From Hypericum androsaemum (taxonomy: Eukaryota > Streptophyta > Magnoliopsida > Malpighiales > Hypericaceae), in contig OZ023198.1 of assembly GCA_963995505.1 (NCBI GenBank), positions 12,081,141 to 12,145,140 of the forward strand: a stretch of DNA of 64,000 nt, in the 5' to 3' direction. Both the position numbers and the translations under genes were made by a program. The notes under the pieces were generated by a model. It had not been told where the DNA came from. It saw only the letters and a program-made list of their open reading frames with translations, and searched no databases. Positions 12,427 through 25,500 of the stretch are shown piece after piece. The first letter of the stretch is position 1. Each line of letters begins with the position of its first letter.

Positions 12427-12982
12427 TTATATGTTGGGCCGATTTGTCGTGGGATATTTATTGTGTTTTTCTTACTTTCAAAAGCCCAATGGTCTGGCAC
12501 ACGCCAGTCCATTACACGATATAACGGGTCCGAGTTCGTGAATTTTTATGTTTATAAACAATTCTCGCTAATTTTGTAAACTTCTATTTAAAATATTCAT
12601 GTTAATATCAAGAGTACTGTGGCTGCTTATGCTATTACAAGAGTAATATTAACTCGTGGAGTAGATAATTGATATTAGAGTTTAGGACACAGTTCAAAAT
12701 TTGGAGAATGAAACATTCAGCTTATAAAAATATATATTTTTTCACTTCCTTATAGTTATTGACTGGCTGGCCGCCACAGAGAATACAAGAATGCTTGTAA
12801 TATACAAGTATACCTCGTCCATTATTCGTCCACTATCTTGTCACCAACTACCTACATTCCGGGTGTGTTCTTCCTCGTATGATTGTTGGCGTCTTTTTTT
12901 CCAGCAACAATGATCTTCTTGAATTTGTACAATTAATGAATCATCATCATCTACTTACCTGCAAAGATTCTCATCTCAGCAG
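12427..12982. other. Intergenic DNA between the MULE and the pectin acetylesterase stop codon
   Basis: AT-rich DNA that should contain the 3' UTR and polyadenylation signals of the minus-strand gene. No coding or repeat structure was recognised. Confidence 0.6.
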
Positions 12983-15900
12983 CTACCCAAGTGGTGAAAA
13001 CAGCCACGACAAGAGATGAATTGAGACAAGACAGCCCAAGTTTACGAGGGAATCATGTACCGAAGCTGATTTTGCCGCTGGGATGAGGTTATAGCAGGTT
13101 GGGTTACAAGGGTACGGACCATCAATCTCCTTGCTTATGCTTCTACCAAAGTACCAATCTCCCACAGCTTCCGCTATTGTCTGAACAAGTGGATGAACAA
13201 TTCGAGTTTATGTCAACGGGTTTATGGTTATTAGTCCGTTTAAAGTTTTGAGATGAATATAAAAGAAACGGAAAAATAAGCATGTACCTTATCGTTTATC
13301 ATTGGAGAGTCGGGCGCGAACCAAGTGGCTTGAGACTCACTCTGGCAATGAGCAAAGCAGGAATTTATGAACATTCCACCTCTACTCGAATCCTTTCTAA
13401 ACAATTCTAACGCCGCCAACATGTCTTCCCTGAAACCTTGATATAAGATGCCACCATCAATCAATTTCAGAAATTGGAAAACTTGCACGGTTAACCTTGG
13501 AGCAAATTAAGCTGGAGAAACCTATACCATGCAATATTTTCAACTGTGACTTGTCACATTCTGTTACATTAACCTTGCAGTGGTTCCAATGTCCTTCCGG
13601 ATCAGCCGATGGTGGAACCAATATGTGGTGAAACTGAGAAACCATAAAATCCGTCATTCATTAAGTCAACTAATCCGAGTTCATGCCAGAACTTTTACGC
13701 AGTTGCATTTCGAATTCATAACGTCGGTACTTACTTGGTACACATCGTAAGCCGTGTTTAAGATAAAGAGTGGTGTCTGAATGTACTTGAGAAGATACTG
13801 TGGGAATATGCACTGCACCGACAAGAGGTACAAACAGATTTTAAACAGACAACATAAGTTCAATCCATTAATTGCATCCTGAAAGAAAAACAGAGTAAAT
13901 TTTGGAAGATCAGAGGGTCCTACAAGTTCTGGATCGTTGTAATAACTGGTGCAGTTCTTGTTCAGGTTCCCAACTGCTCCCTGTGAAGGACAATTCATCT
14001 CTTAAAACTATGTAAATGCCAAGAAAAAGTGTTATTAGGACCGTATAAGGAAAAAAATCTTGTACCTGCAGTTGAATAAGCTTCTGATAAAAATATCTTT
14101 GTGTATGGTTCAGGCTTATATCCCTCCTGCAATTAAAAATTCCAAAAGGAGATATCTAAGAAGGGTGTGAATGGTAAAAATTATATGCATTTTTCGTGTT
14201 TATAAACAATTTCACCACACTTATGGCTAATAATATCGTAATCTCAACAAGTTACCATCAATTTGATTGAAGAAAATATTTTTTTGGTAAAGTAAAAACT
14301 GTTTTTGGCTTTTGTAATTTAACAAAAAAATATATATAATCACTGTATTGGAAATGAAGAATTATAATTACATACTCATCCAAGAAAAAACCTGCGTCGC
14401 TCAAGCATTTGACGGCGGTAGCATTGGGTAATATTTTCGCAAAGTGCTCGCAATGCAAAAATGACGCTAGACCCCCGGCTGAGCAACCGGATAGCAAAGC
14501 CTAGGAAACAAAAACCAGGAAAATAAGGAATCAATATTAAATATTTATTGAAAAGATTTTACAGCATTTCAAAAAATTTATCCAATTCTAACTTAAATTA
14601 ATCGACTTAGTAAATATTAAACAAAAGGTGGTATGAAAAAAGCTATCATCGAAAACACGTCTATTAACTAGGAGTATTTTATCTTAACCAAAAATTATGA
14701 ATTCGAGCATAAATAACTAATTATAATTTGGTAAAGAAAGTTTTATCATTTTTGTGATCCAACAATTAAACAAATTTGGAGGAAAAAAAATTCCAATTTC
14801 AAGTATTAAACATGCCAATAATTAATCCAATAATGGTTTACCTTGCTTGCCCTTGCCAAACCTTTGGGGAAAAGATCGATAATGACTGCCTCCCAAATCT
14901 TATGCCCCTTGAAATACAGCACGTGCGTCTGTTGCATGCACGCAAGTAGAAGAATTTTAGTTTTGTCTGTTCCGTTAAAAAATATTTTGTCGTACATTTT
15001 TTTCATCATTTTATGGAAAATATCTAAGAATTTTGATTTTTGTAGCTTGGGTTTATAATTTCTGTGAACATTAATCAGCTGTTGTGGTTAAAAAAAATTT
15101 TAAGGAAGTTTTATTTTCAAATCTTATAAATTAAGAAAAATTATTAAGAGATCAATCTTAAATATGGTTTAATAGTATTGAAATATCATTAAAAAATATT
15201 CCAAAGAGTGACGAAAAAGCAATGTGGTCTAATGGGAGAGAAAAGTGCATACCCCGTTGTCAAATTTGGAGTCTCCGATAAATGATGCTCCGTCACAGTA
15301 CCTAATCTTTACACGGTTCCAATTGTAAAAATCTGATTGGTAAAAAGAAAAATTTAGCCATTAAAAACACAACTTTATATTTCTATAATACCGTTATAAA
15401 AATGAATTTTAAAAATTAAACTAAGGAAATGTAGCCATGACAGGGTATTCTAAAATTTGAACCAAAAATTTCAAGACAATCCATGTTCACTTTACTGACC
15501 TGGATTGAGAGATGCGTTGTTGCTAAGGATACCATTGAAGTCCTCGAGCTTGTTCATTTGACGGGTAGATCCACGGCGGGTATGGGCCCTCTCAAAGCAC
15601 GATTCCAAATCATTGCACCACCCACCTCCCTATCACGTACAAAAAACCAATCATAATAACACCAAAAAAAGACAAACAAAACACAACTACCGAGTAGTGA
15701 TTAAATCGTGTAGATTATACGCTAACAAACATTGTGGTGCGTTTGGTGGACGAACCAACACCCTGAGTGGACCCGTGGGAATAGTTATGTGTTAATTAAT
15801 TCGCACCTCTCCAATTTTTATATACAATTCAAAATTTTGAGGTGATTGGTCGATAAATTTTCAATATTTACAAACAAAATCACAGTACTAGTAACTGGCA

Positions 15901-18230
15901 ATGTGGTGATCTCAATACACTCCCTTGAATAAAGTCCGTCGGGTCGAAACTTGCAAGAGTATTAACTTCGTACGATGAAACGAGGGTTGTGCGAGAACAA
16001 CAATAGAAACGAGATCAATCTACTCTAATACCATGATAAAATGTTCTTATCCAATTTACAATCTTGAAGTAATTGATTAAAATATTTCAATATTTATAAG
16101 CAAGTTTATCACATCCACAACTAATCATGAGAATAAATTAGATTTTGGTGGTATTTATGTTGCGTACTTGTTGCGAGTCTGAACTCGTGTCATTTCGGGC
16201 TGTACATGGAGGACATGATACAAATCGAGGCTTCCCTTTTTAAGAAAAAATGGGTACAAATCTCATTGAATATGGTCGGGTCATCTAACTACTAAAAGAA
16301 TGTGGGAAGTGGTTGATGATTCACTGACCGAGTGATTTAATAGATAGGTAACGGATTCCACTAGTGGCAATAGAATATGACCATATGCTGTTTGGCACAC
16401 CCACTGTTTGGTTGGATATGTTTGTTTGACCATTTCAAAATATAAAACAACGATAGGATGTGTGAACGTTGTGAGATCTTATTCAAAGCACGACTTTTTT
16501 AACAGTTAGACTAATTCTCATTGATCTGAATAATGAATGGCATGAATGATGAGTTAAGTGTGTGTGAAATGGAAAAAAAAATTGTTGTTGTTTTATGTAT
16601 TTTAAATAATAGGGTACGCACGACAAAAAGAACACAATGTTCAGTAAATAATATATCAAACAACATGATATTGAAATAAAATATGGCATAAGTTAATTGG
16701 AGCATTAGGAATATATATTCTTGTTTAATCTAAAACTAAATGTGGCTCCGTTTATCTCTTGCTACGAATAAGACGAGAGACGAAAGTAAACTGTTTTATT
16801 TTTTCTTGGGTGAAATTACATACAGACCGATTTCGATTTGAGTTATGTCGAACTAAAAAAATTTAAACATAATTATGTCATAAACTTAAGATTAATCAAG
16901 ACCAAAAATTGCTTGGAAGTTGGAATTACCGGTTCAGAACCAGGATTATTTAAAAATTTGAGGAACAATTAACTGTCTTTATTAATCAGACATTGACACA
17001 CAAAAACAGAATACAACGAAAAAGATTAACTCTAGGTATGATCATAACCGGGATTGTTGCGCTCGTGGTAATTTGATTTGCCCTAAAGCGTCGGCCGTCG
17101 GGACCATCTCTGCTAAAATTCCTAGACACAGCTGTAAAGAGCAGGTTCGTCCCCTATCTTTTTTTTAGGGGAAGGCTCGTCCCCTATCTAACCCAAACCT
17201 TTTCCCCCATCCTCCAAATAAATATTTACCAGCACATGCCCCTCCACCTTTATAAAGACATCATATGACACAAGACACGAGGCAAATACTAAAAACATGT
17301 TCCTGTTTCTGTGTTCTTTCTTCCCTTCTACTTTCTCCCAAGACCATCTAATCATCGTCATTTGATCCCTAAACGTCCGATCTCACAAAATTAGGAGCAA
17401 CCAGAATGATCAAATACATCCTATATTGCAACATTCTTTCGTGAATATCTATTATGTCTACTAATAAAAATTAAAATTGGATCAAACGACTAATTTCTAA
17501 TTGTTCATACATAGTTTTGTATATCAATTCAGCTTTCAACGTTTTTTGTGATGCTAAAAAAAATTTATACCAAGAAACGGATGCACTTTGGTCAACTTTT
17601 ATCGCTTTACACGACCGAAATTTTATTTTAAAGAAATACGAAGTTTTACTCAAATTTTTTTTAATGAAAGCTACTTCTCAGTATTTTGTTTCATTCCTTT
17701 TCTAATGTCAATTCCAACTTTCCGTATTTTCGGAAAATTCATCAAGTACTTAGCAATGACATATTTAATATATTTTTATCCGCACCGGTAAATTTTCGCT
17801 AAATCATCCATCTTCTATGAGAAATTAAATTTATATCACTCAAAGGTCAAATTATTAACACACGTTTACTTGCAATAGTAAATTAAAAATTTACCTCAAA
17901 CTGCAACAGCCAGTTGTGAGCTCCAGCCCCGAACCCTCTGCTCAGGTGATAAGCTGGCAAACTCCCATCCAAGCAAACTATATCACACATTGACGAAGTC
18001 ATTAGCTCCGAATTCCGAGAACTAACGCTCTCTCTCGAACAAATAAATCGAAACAAATAAAAAGGAAAAATTCAGGAATTAATTGTCAGAATCTAGAGGG
18101 ACTCACGAGCGCCGTAGGCGGCGGCGTTGCGGACCAGCGTCATGTTCACGACCAACCGGTCGCCGGAGCAGGCCGGCCATGGCGGGTTGGCCGCTTGAAG
18201 CAACAACAACACCAGAAGGGCCGATCTCAT
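12983..18230 (-). CDS. PAE: Pectin acetylesterase (Notum-like carbohydrate esterase family)
   Basis: The enzyme removes acetyl groups from cell-wall pectin after secretion. Exons 5' to 3': 18230-18107, 17977-17895, 15629-15500, 15332-15253, 14938-14842, 14500-14376, 14126-14066, 13980-13924, 13812-13735, 13633-13528, 13429-13288, 13180-12983. They join to 427 codons including stop, a normal family length. The protein starts with a signal peptide ([14 protein letters not shown]). Family motifs follow: GGGWC, YCDGASF, the nucleophile elbow GCSAGG (Ser about residue 177), [12 protein letters not shown], an Asp in TAYDVYQ (family AYDSWQ) and a His in SCFAHCQ. All three catalytic positions are kept. 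Intron 2 (15630-17894) is unusually long at 2.3 kb and carries repeat debris. The C-terminus ends in a hydrophobic stretch ([16 protein letters not shown]). The family is certain; the exact paralogue is not assigned. Confidence 0.96.
15800..16140 (-). repeat. Possible TRIM-like retrotransposon remnant in PAE intron 2
   Basis: Two related AT-rich stretches (about 15810-15890 and 16040-16130, each with AATTTTCAATATTTA-like text) flank about 150 bp. Next to the second copy, the minus strand reads TGGTATTAGAG, close to the copia initiator-Met primer site. This suggests short LTRs around a tiny interior. The ends and a target duplication were not defined, so confidence is low. Confidence 0.3.
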
Positions 18231-19838
18231 TGTGGAATAAGAAGTAGCGATAAATAGTGAAGCGAAGGCATATATTTAAAGGGAAGAATGTAGAAGCAAT
18301 GTGGAGCTAATTAGTTAAAAAGGAAGATATCTTGGATTTATATTGGTATTAAATGCTTCCTAATTAGGACGAATCTGGAGGAGGCTGAAATACAAGTGAT
18401 GAAGTCTCTATCGGCTGCGAAAAAGGTAAGGAAGAAAAATGTAGTTAGATAAATGAGACCGACCCGAATAGAGAGGTAAAAGATTTTAAAAGAGAGTAGC
18501 TGGTTTGGGCTCTTCACGAATGTGTGTTCGTGAGGGAAGGAGAGGAGAAAAATAATGCTGACGATGATAATTGAGTGTTGTCTCATTAACAATTACACGC
18601 ATGGTAAAAAGGTAACGAATAATTACCGTTCCGAATGAGTTTTAATTTAACTTGAAGTCTATTTTGAGTTTTGGAATTTGAAGTGCTTTAAGATTTGATT
18701 AGAAAAAAATTGTTCCGATTTATCTTAATTATTTTGGTCCAGACTATATGACATTTGAATAATACTATGTCGACTAATTTAGATTTGAATCGAGTGAGAC
18801 GATTGAAAAAAAAATGTTATCTTGTTGATAAGATACCATTTGTTATATTTAGTAGTTATAGTTTTTTTAAGAATAATTTAGAATTTGACATTTTCTAAAT
18901 TTTTTTTAGACTTTACAAAATTCGTTGTCTATGTATCAGATTTTACTGGAAATTAATTTTCATTTTAACAATATTAAAATTAATTGGTCAAAAACTTCAG
19001 TCGGTGCTCCTATTTTTTTTACCACTTATTATAATACGTTCAAAAGGAACCAATAATTTATGGGCTCTTGGAAGAAAATATATTTAGATCTTTTTGTGTG
19101 AAATATTCGGGGCTACCGCTGTATCTACCGCCTATCGAGGGACCCACCCCCGCCTAACGGGTGAACGTGAGGTGTTTCCTACGCGTGGTGATGGCTGATG
19201 TAGCATTGGTTGGGACTTTCACGAAAAAAGTTGAGACTTTCCGCTTTTATAAACCCCTTTAATTTTATATGCTATCGGGTATTGATATAATTTTTGAAAA
19301 GTAAATTTTTTAATAAATATTTAATATTTTTATATTTTTAAATAATTAAATTTGATACATCAAGGTTAAGATAAAATAGTTACTTCATTGACTATCGTCG
19401 ATGAAAATTTGATTTTCCTATAATTCATCCTCCTGTTGGCCCAATTTTTCTTCAATTTAACATCAAATAAAAAACATATAAATCCAATTTTCTTTTCTAT
19501 GAATTTGTGTCTCAATATTAATGTCAACTCTTATTTTTCTTTTTGTGATAGGACCGTACCATACGCATCCATCCAGTTAGACTACCCACATCAGCAACCC
19601 ATCCAATCCAGGTCACGGAATAAATTATTAATTTCTCTCTCTTCCATACCCAATTCCTATCCAATCCAATCCAATCCACTTACATATTTTCTACTCACAT
19701 CAGCAACCCAGTTCACAGAATAAATTATTAATTTCTCTTTCATCCACATATTATCTACTCTCATTTGTTTAGATTAAAAATATATATTACGAAAATAATT
19801 ATGTTTTCAATAACACGATATTCGTTTCTAAACTTTTG

Positions 19839-20330
19839 CCACAACTTTTTATTCCGGAGTCCAATTGAGTTGATTCAAGTTGCTTTATGAAGGTGGGACA
19901 TATATCTATAACTTTTTAGTTTATGACTTCTCCAAATTCGAAGTATAAGAATGTCAAAAATATATTTGAAGTCAATAGTCGAGCGAGTTACGAGTACGAG
20001 TTTCGATTTGGGAGCCACAACTTTTTATTCCGTAGTCCAATTGAGTTGATTTAAGTTGCTTTGTGAAGGTGGGACATATATCTACAACTTTTTAGTTTAT
20101 GACTTCTCCAAATTCGAAGTATAAGAATGTCAAAAATATGTTTGAAGTCAATAGTCGAGCGAGTTACGAGTACGAGTTTCGATTTGGGAGCCACAACTTT
20201 TTATTCCGTAGTCCAATTGAGTTGATTTAAGTTGCTTTGTGAAGGTGGGACATATATCTACAACTTTTTAGTTTATGACTTCTCCAAATTCGAAGTATAA
20301 GAATGTCAAAATATGTTTGAAATTAATATT
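19839..20330. repeat. 176-bp tandem repeat, about 2.8 copies
   Basis: Copies start at 19839, 20015 and 20191, each with CCACAACTTTTTATTCCG, giving a constant period of exactly 176 bp. Copies 1 and 2 differ at only a few positions. Copy 3 is truncated after about 140 bp and more diverged at its end. The period is in the range of plant satellite monomers. Confidence 0.9.
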
Positions 20331-20570
20331 CGAACGATTTAGTTATGTCAAAAATTGGAATACAAATTGTGAATCAAAATATGTCAATATTGGGCTCTAT
20401 TTTTTATAGATATTAAAAAAAATAATTTTAATTTTGTTAAAGATAACTTCAATTTTTATAACTACACAAATCTTATCCGAATAAATCTATTTTTACGAAT
20501 AATATTATACCAAGTGGAAATAACTAGATAGTTAGATTATTGAAAAGAAAAAAAATTGACCAACCAATCC

Positions 20571-20690
20571 GCTCGGGAGCGGGATTGGCTGGCCAATCCG
20601 CTCGGCCGAGCGTTCATCACTTCTTTTCTATTTTTTTTTTAAATCATTAAATATTGGCCGAGCGCTCGGCTCGGCCAACTGCTGTAGGTA
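20571..20690. repeat. GC-rich palindromic patch, possible MITE remnant
   Basis: Two perfect 14-bp palindromes, CGCTCGGCCGAGCG (20599-20612) and GCCGAGCGCTCGGC (20657-20670), lie next to an interrupted inverted repeat of CCAATCC/GGATTGG type. All sit in otherwise AT-rich DNA. They could fold into hairpins. No target duplication was established. Confidence 0.45.
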
Positions 20691-21022
20691 GTCTTAGAAT
20701 TGATCTAAGTATTGGTTGATTTGTATTATTTAGTTTAGTTAAAGTTGGGGCGCAGCAGCTAGTAGTGATGGGACATCGGTCTGATGGCGGCAGGTGGTTA
20801 TTTTCTTAATTTCTTCCTAATCTGCTCTAAAACTAATCCCAGCGTGACTTGCGGTGCTTCTTGTCCGTCTCGAACTAAACTTCAAAAAGGCAAGAGTATA
20901 AAGCTATAGAATGTAATTACTGTGAAAGATAAGCAGCCGGTCAATCGCCATCGCTTAAAATTGGACTATTGAATTAGGGACGTAGTAGACTCAGAACAAG
21001 AATTGGATAGGATCGATTTTCC

Positions 21023-21120
21023 TTTTAAGGTAAATTTTTTAGTACCATCACAATGTCATGATTTGAATCCTGGACCTCCAAAATATTTACAACGTCTTGT
21101 GTCGTAGAATTACAAGCCCT
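21023..21120 (-). repeat. SINE-like copy A
   Basis: On the minus strand this reads ACGACACAAGACGTTG, then GGATTCAAATCATGACA, then a tail ending AAAAAATTTACCTT. The same ordered blocks occur on the plus strand at 57752-57845. The GGATTCAAATC block resembles a tRNA-type B box, hence the tentative SINE call. Confidence 0.45.
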
Positions 21121-21963
21121 TTGGCGGATAGGATCAACTTAATATTTTTTGAAAAATATATAAGTGGATTTTTTACTTTTAAATTGGATTTAGTAATTTG
21201 TGAAAAAACAAATTCAACCATGTGTGATTTTCAGCAATAAGTTTAGTGTTGGGTGGCTAGATCCTATATGCTTCGGATGCGAGGTGGAAAAAAGGCTATC
21301 TTGTTCTCCGGGGAAGGTTAAGATTTTAGTTGGAATGGTCTTAAAAGTTAAGATTGAAGAAGGATTTGTTTTGTTTGTCGTATATGTTATTCTACGCGTG
21401 ACCAGATTTAGAGATATAATGGGAAATCCATGCTAGATACTTAGTAGCTCGTGTATATTTATCCAAAAATAATCCAAAGAGATTAAATTCAAAAAAAATC
21501 CCAATTTAATAGTTAATACTCGAATTGGATTGGGTGTTGGTGGTCCTCAGCATCACCAATCTGATAACTAAGGGCCGGCCCCACCTACTCCTCTCCCTTT
21601 TTTGTGCTAAATTTGACTTTAGACTATCAATTCGGTAAAATAATAACTGTTTTGTATATCAAATTATATTTGCGGATAATTCTGAGTTGCTGAAATTTCC
21701 ACCCTCGAGCAAAATGAAATGTTGTCGGAAAACCGTTACAAGGGCCCACGAATCTGTGTATATCTTCTCGGCCCACTATTCATTTTATCGGCCCAAGCCC
21801 GATCCGCTCACGATTCCGGCACGCTGTCGTTCCGTGGGCCATGGCGGAGAAAGCGGGGCACCTTTTTTGGACATGAAGTCAACTCCCTGAAACGACACCG
21901 CTGAACCCTGATGCAAACAACGTCACCGACACCATCAGGAAGGAGTTAGGTGAGTGAGAGCAT

Positions 21964-21965
<2 letters not shown>

Positions 21966-21996
<31 letters not shown>
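21966..21996. repeat. (GA)n microsatellite
   Basis: About 15 uninterrupted AG/GA units upstream of the SLH-domain gene. Confidence 0.9.
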
Positions 21997-22000
<4 letters not shown>

Positions 22001-22523
22001 TACTGAGTAGTACTGTGTTTGGTAAGATAATTTATTTTGTGAAATTTATCTTACCGAGCTTAACGAATATATAATATTTCTATGTTTAGAAAAAATTAAA
22101 TTCAAGATTTCTCATTTAAATTTTAATAACTCATTCAATTGATCTAAGTCATGTTGTTTTCAAATGTTTAGTTACAAAACTAAAACTTTAATTTCTAAAT
22201 TTATTTGCACATGTTAAATCATGTAATTCATTTACTAATCACAGTTTTTAATAGATTGGTGGGTATCTCCATTATGATAGAAAAAGTCCACCTATAATAG
22301 TACTCTATCTCGTAACAATCAAACAGAGGACACTGTCTATAAACAATTAAATTTTTTTCATTTCCCAACAAAAGAAATTAAAATTTCATTTAGATAAGCG
22401 AAACAAACATCGCCTTAACCCAAACCAACCTCCTTGGTCAACGGGAAAGAACTCTCAAAACGAACCAACAAAACCCTAGAAATCTCCCTTGTACTTGCAA
22501 CACTAATCCCGTAATCACCGGAA

Positions 22524-25500
22524 ATGGCGACCTCAATTCCCTCCGCCACGTGCTCCCCGACCTCGCTCCAGCTGCGGCTCGCTATGAGCCGATGCAATTG
22601 TCGGTGGGGAGGAGCGTGGAAGCCCTGCTTCCTTGTGCCGGCCCGGCCCGGGGCTTCAACCCGCAGGGTTCGACGCGTGGCGGTCTCCTGCGCTTCCTCC
22701 TCGTCTTCGGGGTCGGATGGTTTCGCGGGGTGGTCCGATTCGGGGGAGGGCGGGTCGGAGGGGGAGGAGAAGAAATGGCTTGGAGGTAATAGTGGAGGTC
22801 GTGGTTTTAGGGTTTGGGGGGTAATTTGGGGTTTTTTTATTTGGTAACTGATATAACGCTTTGAAAGTAGTTGATTTTCAGGGGCACTTGGTGCTGGAGT
22901 GGCCGGGATGGTTCTATTCGCGGGGGTGGCTTTCGCAGCAGTGTCTTTGAGCAAGCGGAGCACTCCGAGTAAGTTATGTCCTGAAATGTTCGGTTTTCGA
23001 TGTTGCCGAGTTGGTCTGTTGCTGAGGGCAGTTCTTAACTATGCAGGACAGGTACCAGTGATGGAGCCGCTGACAGCTCAGCAAGAAGTGGTGTTGGTTA
23101 GTGATGACCAGGAGTATGCGAGTCAGGAGCCAAGTAAAACTGTTGATAGTATTTCAGCTAGCGAGGGTGTCGGTGAGTCGGTCATTGACACGGAGTCTGA
23201 TAAGTTGCCTGATTCCGAGGACTCTGGTGGAGGTAATGACCCTTCGGTAGTGGAAAATGGTGAACAGTCTGCGAATCATAGTGATATTGAGCAGAATTCG
23301 CCTTTAAGTATCGAGTCAAATGATTCTGATATCACTCAAAGCTCATCAGAGTTGAATTCTGAAATTCCCAGTGGTAGCCTAAATGATCCTGAGAATGAGC
23401 AGCAATTGGTCACTGTTGAACCGCCAGATCTTCTGCAAAAAGCAGACCTTGAAATTGACGGAAAAGCCAACCTTTCCTCTGATCCCTCTCCCCCCCAGTC
23501 CGACGAGTCTCTCCCTGTGTCTAAATCAGTTAGCTCACTGTCAGAGACTGTACTTGAAACCACCATTCTACTCGTTGAAGATGATAAAACCGTACGCTCT
23601 TTTTCGGGTAAAGGAGTTTTTGACTCAACGGAAATGCCAAACAGTTCACCCCTGGAAGTAAATGATGTAAATGAATCTTCAGGAACACCCAAGTCAATGC
23701 CAACCATTTTATCTGGAAATGAGCAAGACATATTTGCGAATAAAGAGGCAAATCTAGATAGATCAGATAGTGGACCACCCAGTCATGAGAGCATCTTCTC
23801 TTCTTATGGTATCCCAGCTCCATCAGTTGTTCCTCCAGCTTTGCAGGTACCTTTTGGAAAGGTTCTGGTTCCTGCAGTGCTTGATCAAGTTCAGGGACAA
23901 GCGTTAACAGCATTGCAAACTTTGAAGGTGCTTTTCTGTTCCATATCATGATCAGATATTTTACGAGGCAACTATTTTGCATTACCTGCAATCTGATTGA
24001 AGTGGATTCTTCTAGGTTATTGAGGCTGATGTCCAGCCCAGTGATGTATGCACTCGCCGTGAGTATGCCCGCTGGTTGGTGGCTGCCAGTGGTGCTCTTT
24101 CAAGGTACCTACCTTTCTTGTTAGTTCTCCCTTTTGGACTTCGGATTCTGTTACGCAACTTACTCATTACTAGCCTTTCCCTTTCATGAAGGAATACGTT
24201 GTCAAAAGTATATCCAGCGATGTACATAGAGAACATCAGTGAACTTGCATTTGATGACATCATGCCCAATGATCCTGATTTTCCATCAATTCAAGGTGAG
24301 ATTTCTATTTTTTTCTTCGATATCTTCAACTATGAACCGCAAGTAGTGGGTTGTACCATATTATTGAGATGAATTGGATTTTCAGGTTTGGCTGAAGCTG
24401 GTCTAATCTCCAGCAAGCTCTCAAGTCATGATCTGCTGTCTTCTTCAGATGAAAACCAGGGTGGTTTTCTCTTTGCCCCTGAAAGGTGGGCACTTTACAT
24501 AAGAATATGGTATTCATGAAGTTCGATGCTGTTGTAAATATTATGCTACTTCCTGTTCTGCATCCACTTGTGGGTAAAGAATTGTACGACTGGTCTCTGC
24601 TATCCTTTTGTATACTGTGCACCATTAATGGCTTCTCGTGGCTCATATCCGTTTCTCTAGTGCCAATTATACATTAGCATGAAGAGATGTCATTTAGAAA
24701 AAATGGTGTGGATGCACGATACTTTTTATGGATACACATCCTTGCTAAATTTATCAAGGACTTTCAGCTCATGCTCTCAAAATTGTGTACTACAGCCCTC
24801 TGTCTCGTCAGGATCTTGTAAGTTGGAAGATGGCACTGGAAAGACGGCAGCTTCCAGAAGCTGATAAAAAGGTAAGTTGTCTTTGTATGGTGTTTTTTCC
24901 CACTGATCACTGATGTTGTTTCAGTTACATTGGCAAATGTGGCAAGGTTGTTCACCCTATTTCATATATTTCTGCCTCTGGTGGTTGTAGATCTTGTACC
25001 AACTCTCTGGTTTCAGAGATCTTGATAGGATACACCCAGATGCATGGCCTGCCCTCATCGCAGACTTATCTGCAGGAGATCAAGGAATTATATCCCTTGC
25101 ATTTGGTTAGTTACTTTTGTGTGCCCACTTACGAATCTCATATCGGTCTTGGTAATTCAGATCTGCGACCCATTTTGTTTCAGGATGTACTAGACTCTTT
25201 CAGCCAGATAAACCTGTCACAAAGGCCCAAGCAGCTGTTGCTCTTGCAACAGGTGAACCGGCTGAAATTGTAAATGAGGAGCTTACTCGTATTGAAGCAG
25301 AATCTGTGGCAGAAAATGCTGTATCCACACACAATGCTTTGGTGGCGCAAGTCGAGAGGGACATCAATGCAATGTTTGAGAAGGAACTATCACTGGAAAG
25401 GAAAAAAACTGGCGCCGTGGAAAAAATGGCCGAAGAGGCACTACATGAATTAGAAAAGATAAGGTCTGAAAGGGAGCAAAATAGTATTGCCTTGATGAAA

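Larger units (their letters stand above)
18231..22523. other. Gene-free intergenic region with repeats
   Basis: 4.3 kb without a credible gene. The right part is the upstream region of the SLH-domain gene. Besides the listed repeats there is a two-copy duplication of about 45 bp near 19600-19735, containing AATAAATTATTAATTTCTCT twice about 98 bp apart. The rest is AT-rich and featureless to me. Confidence 0.6.

Noticed and set aside
22415..22963. 182-codon open frame on the minus strand
   Set aside because: Antisense to the GC-rich transit-peptide exon of the SLH gene; crosses its intron and has no domain.
23336..23991. Open frames of 131 and 153 codons on the minus strand
   Set aside because: Shadows of the long acidic exon 3 of the SLH gene.
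24486..24864. Open frames between SLH exons 6 and 7
   Set aside because: Intronic; the exons join in frame at 24485/24796 and these frames lack similarity to anything recognised.
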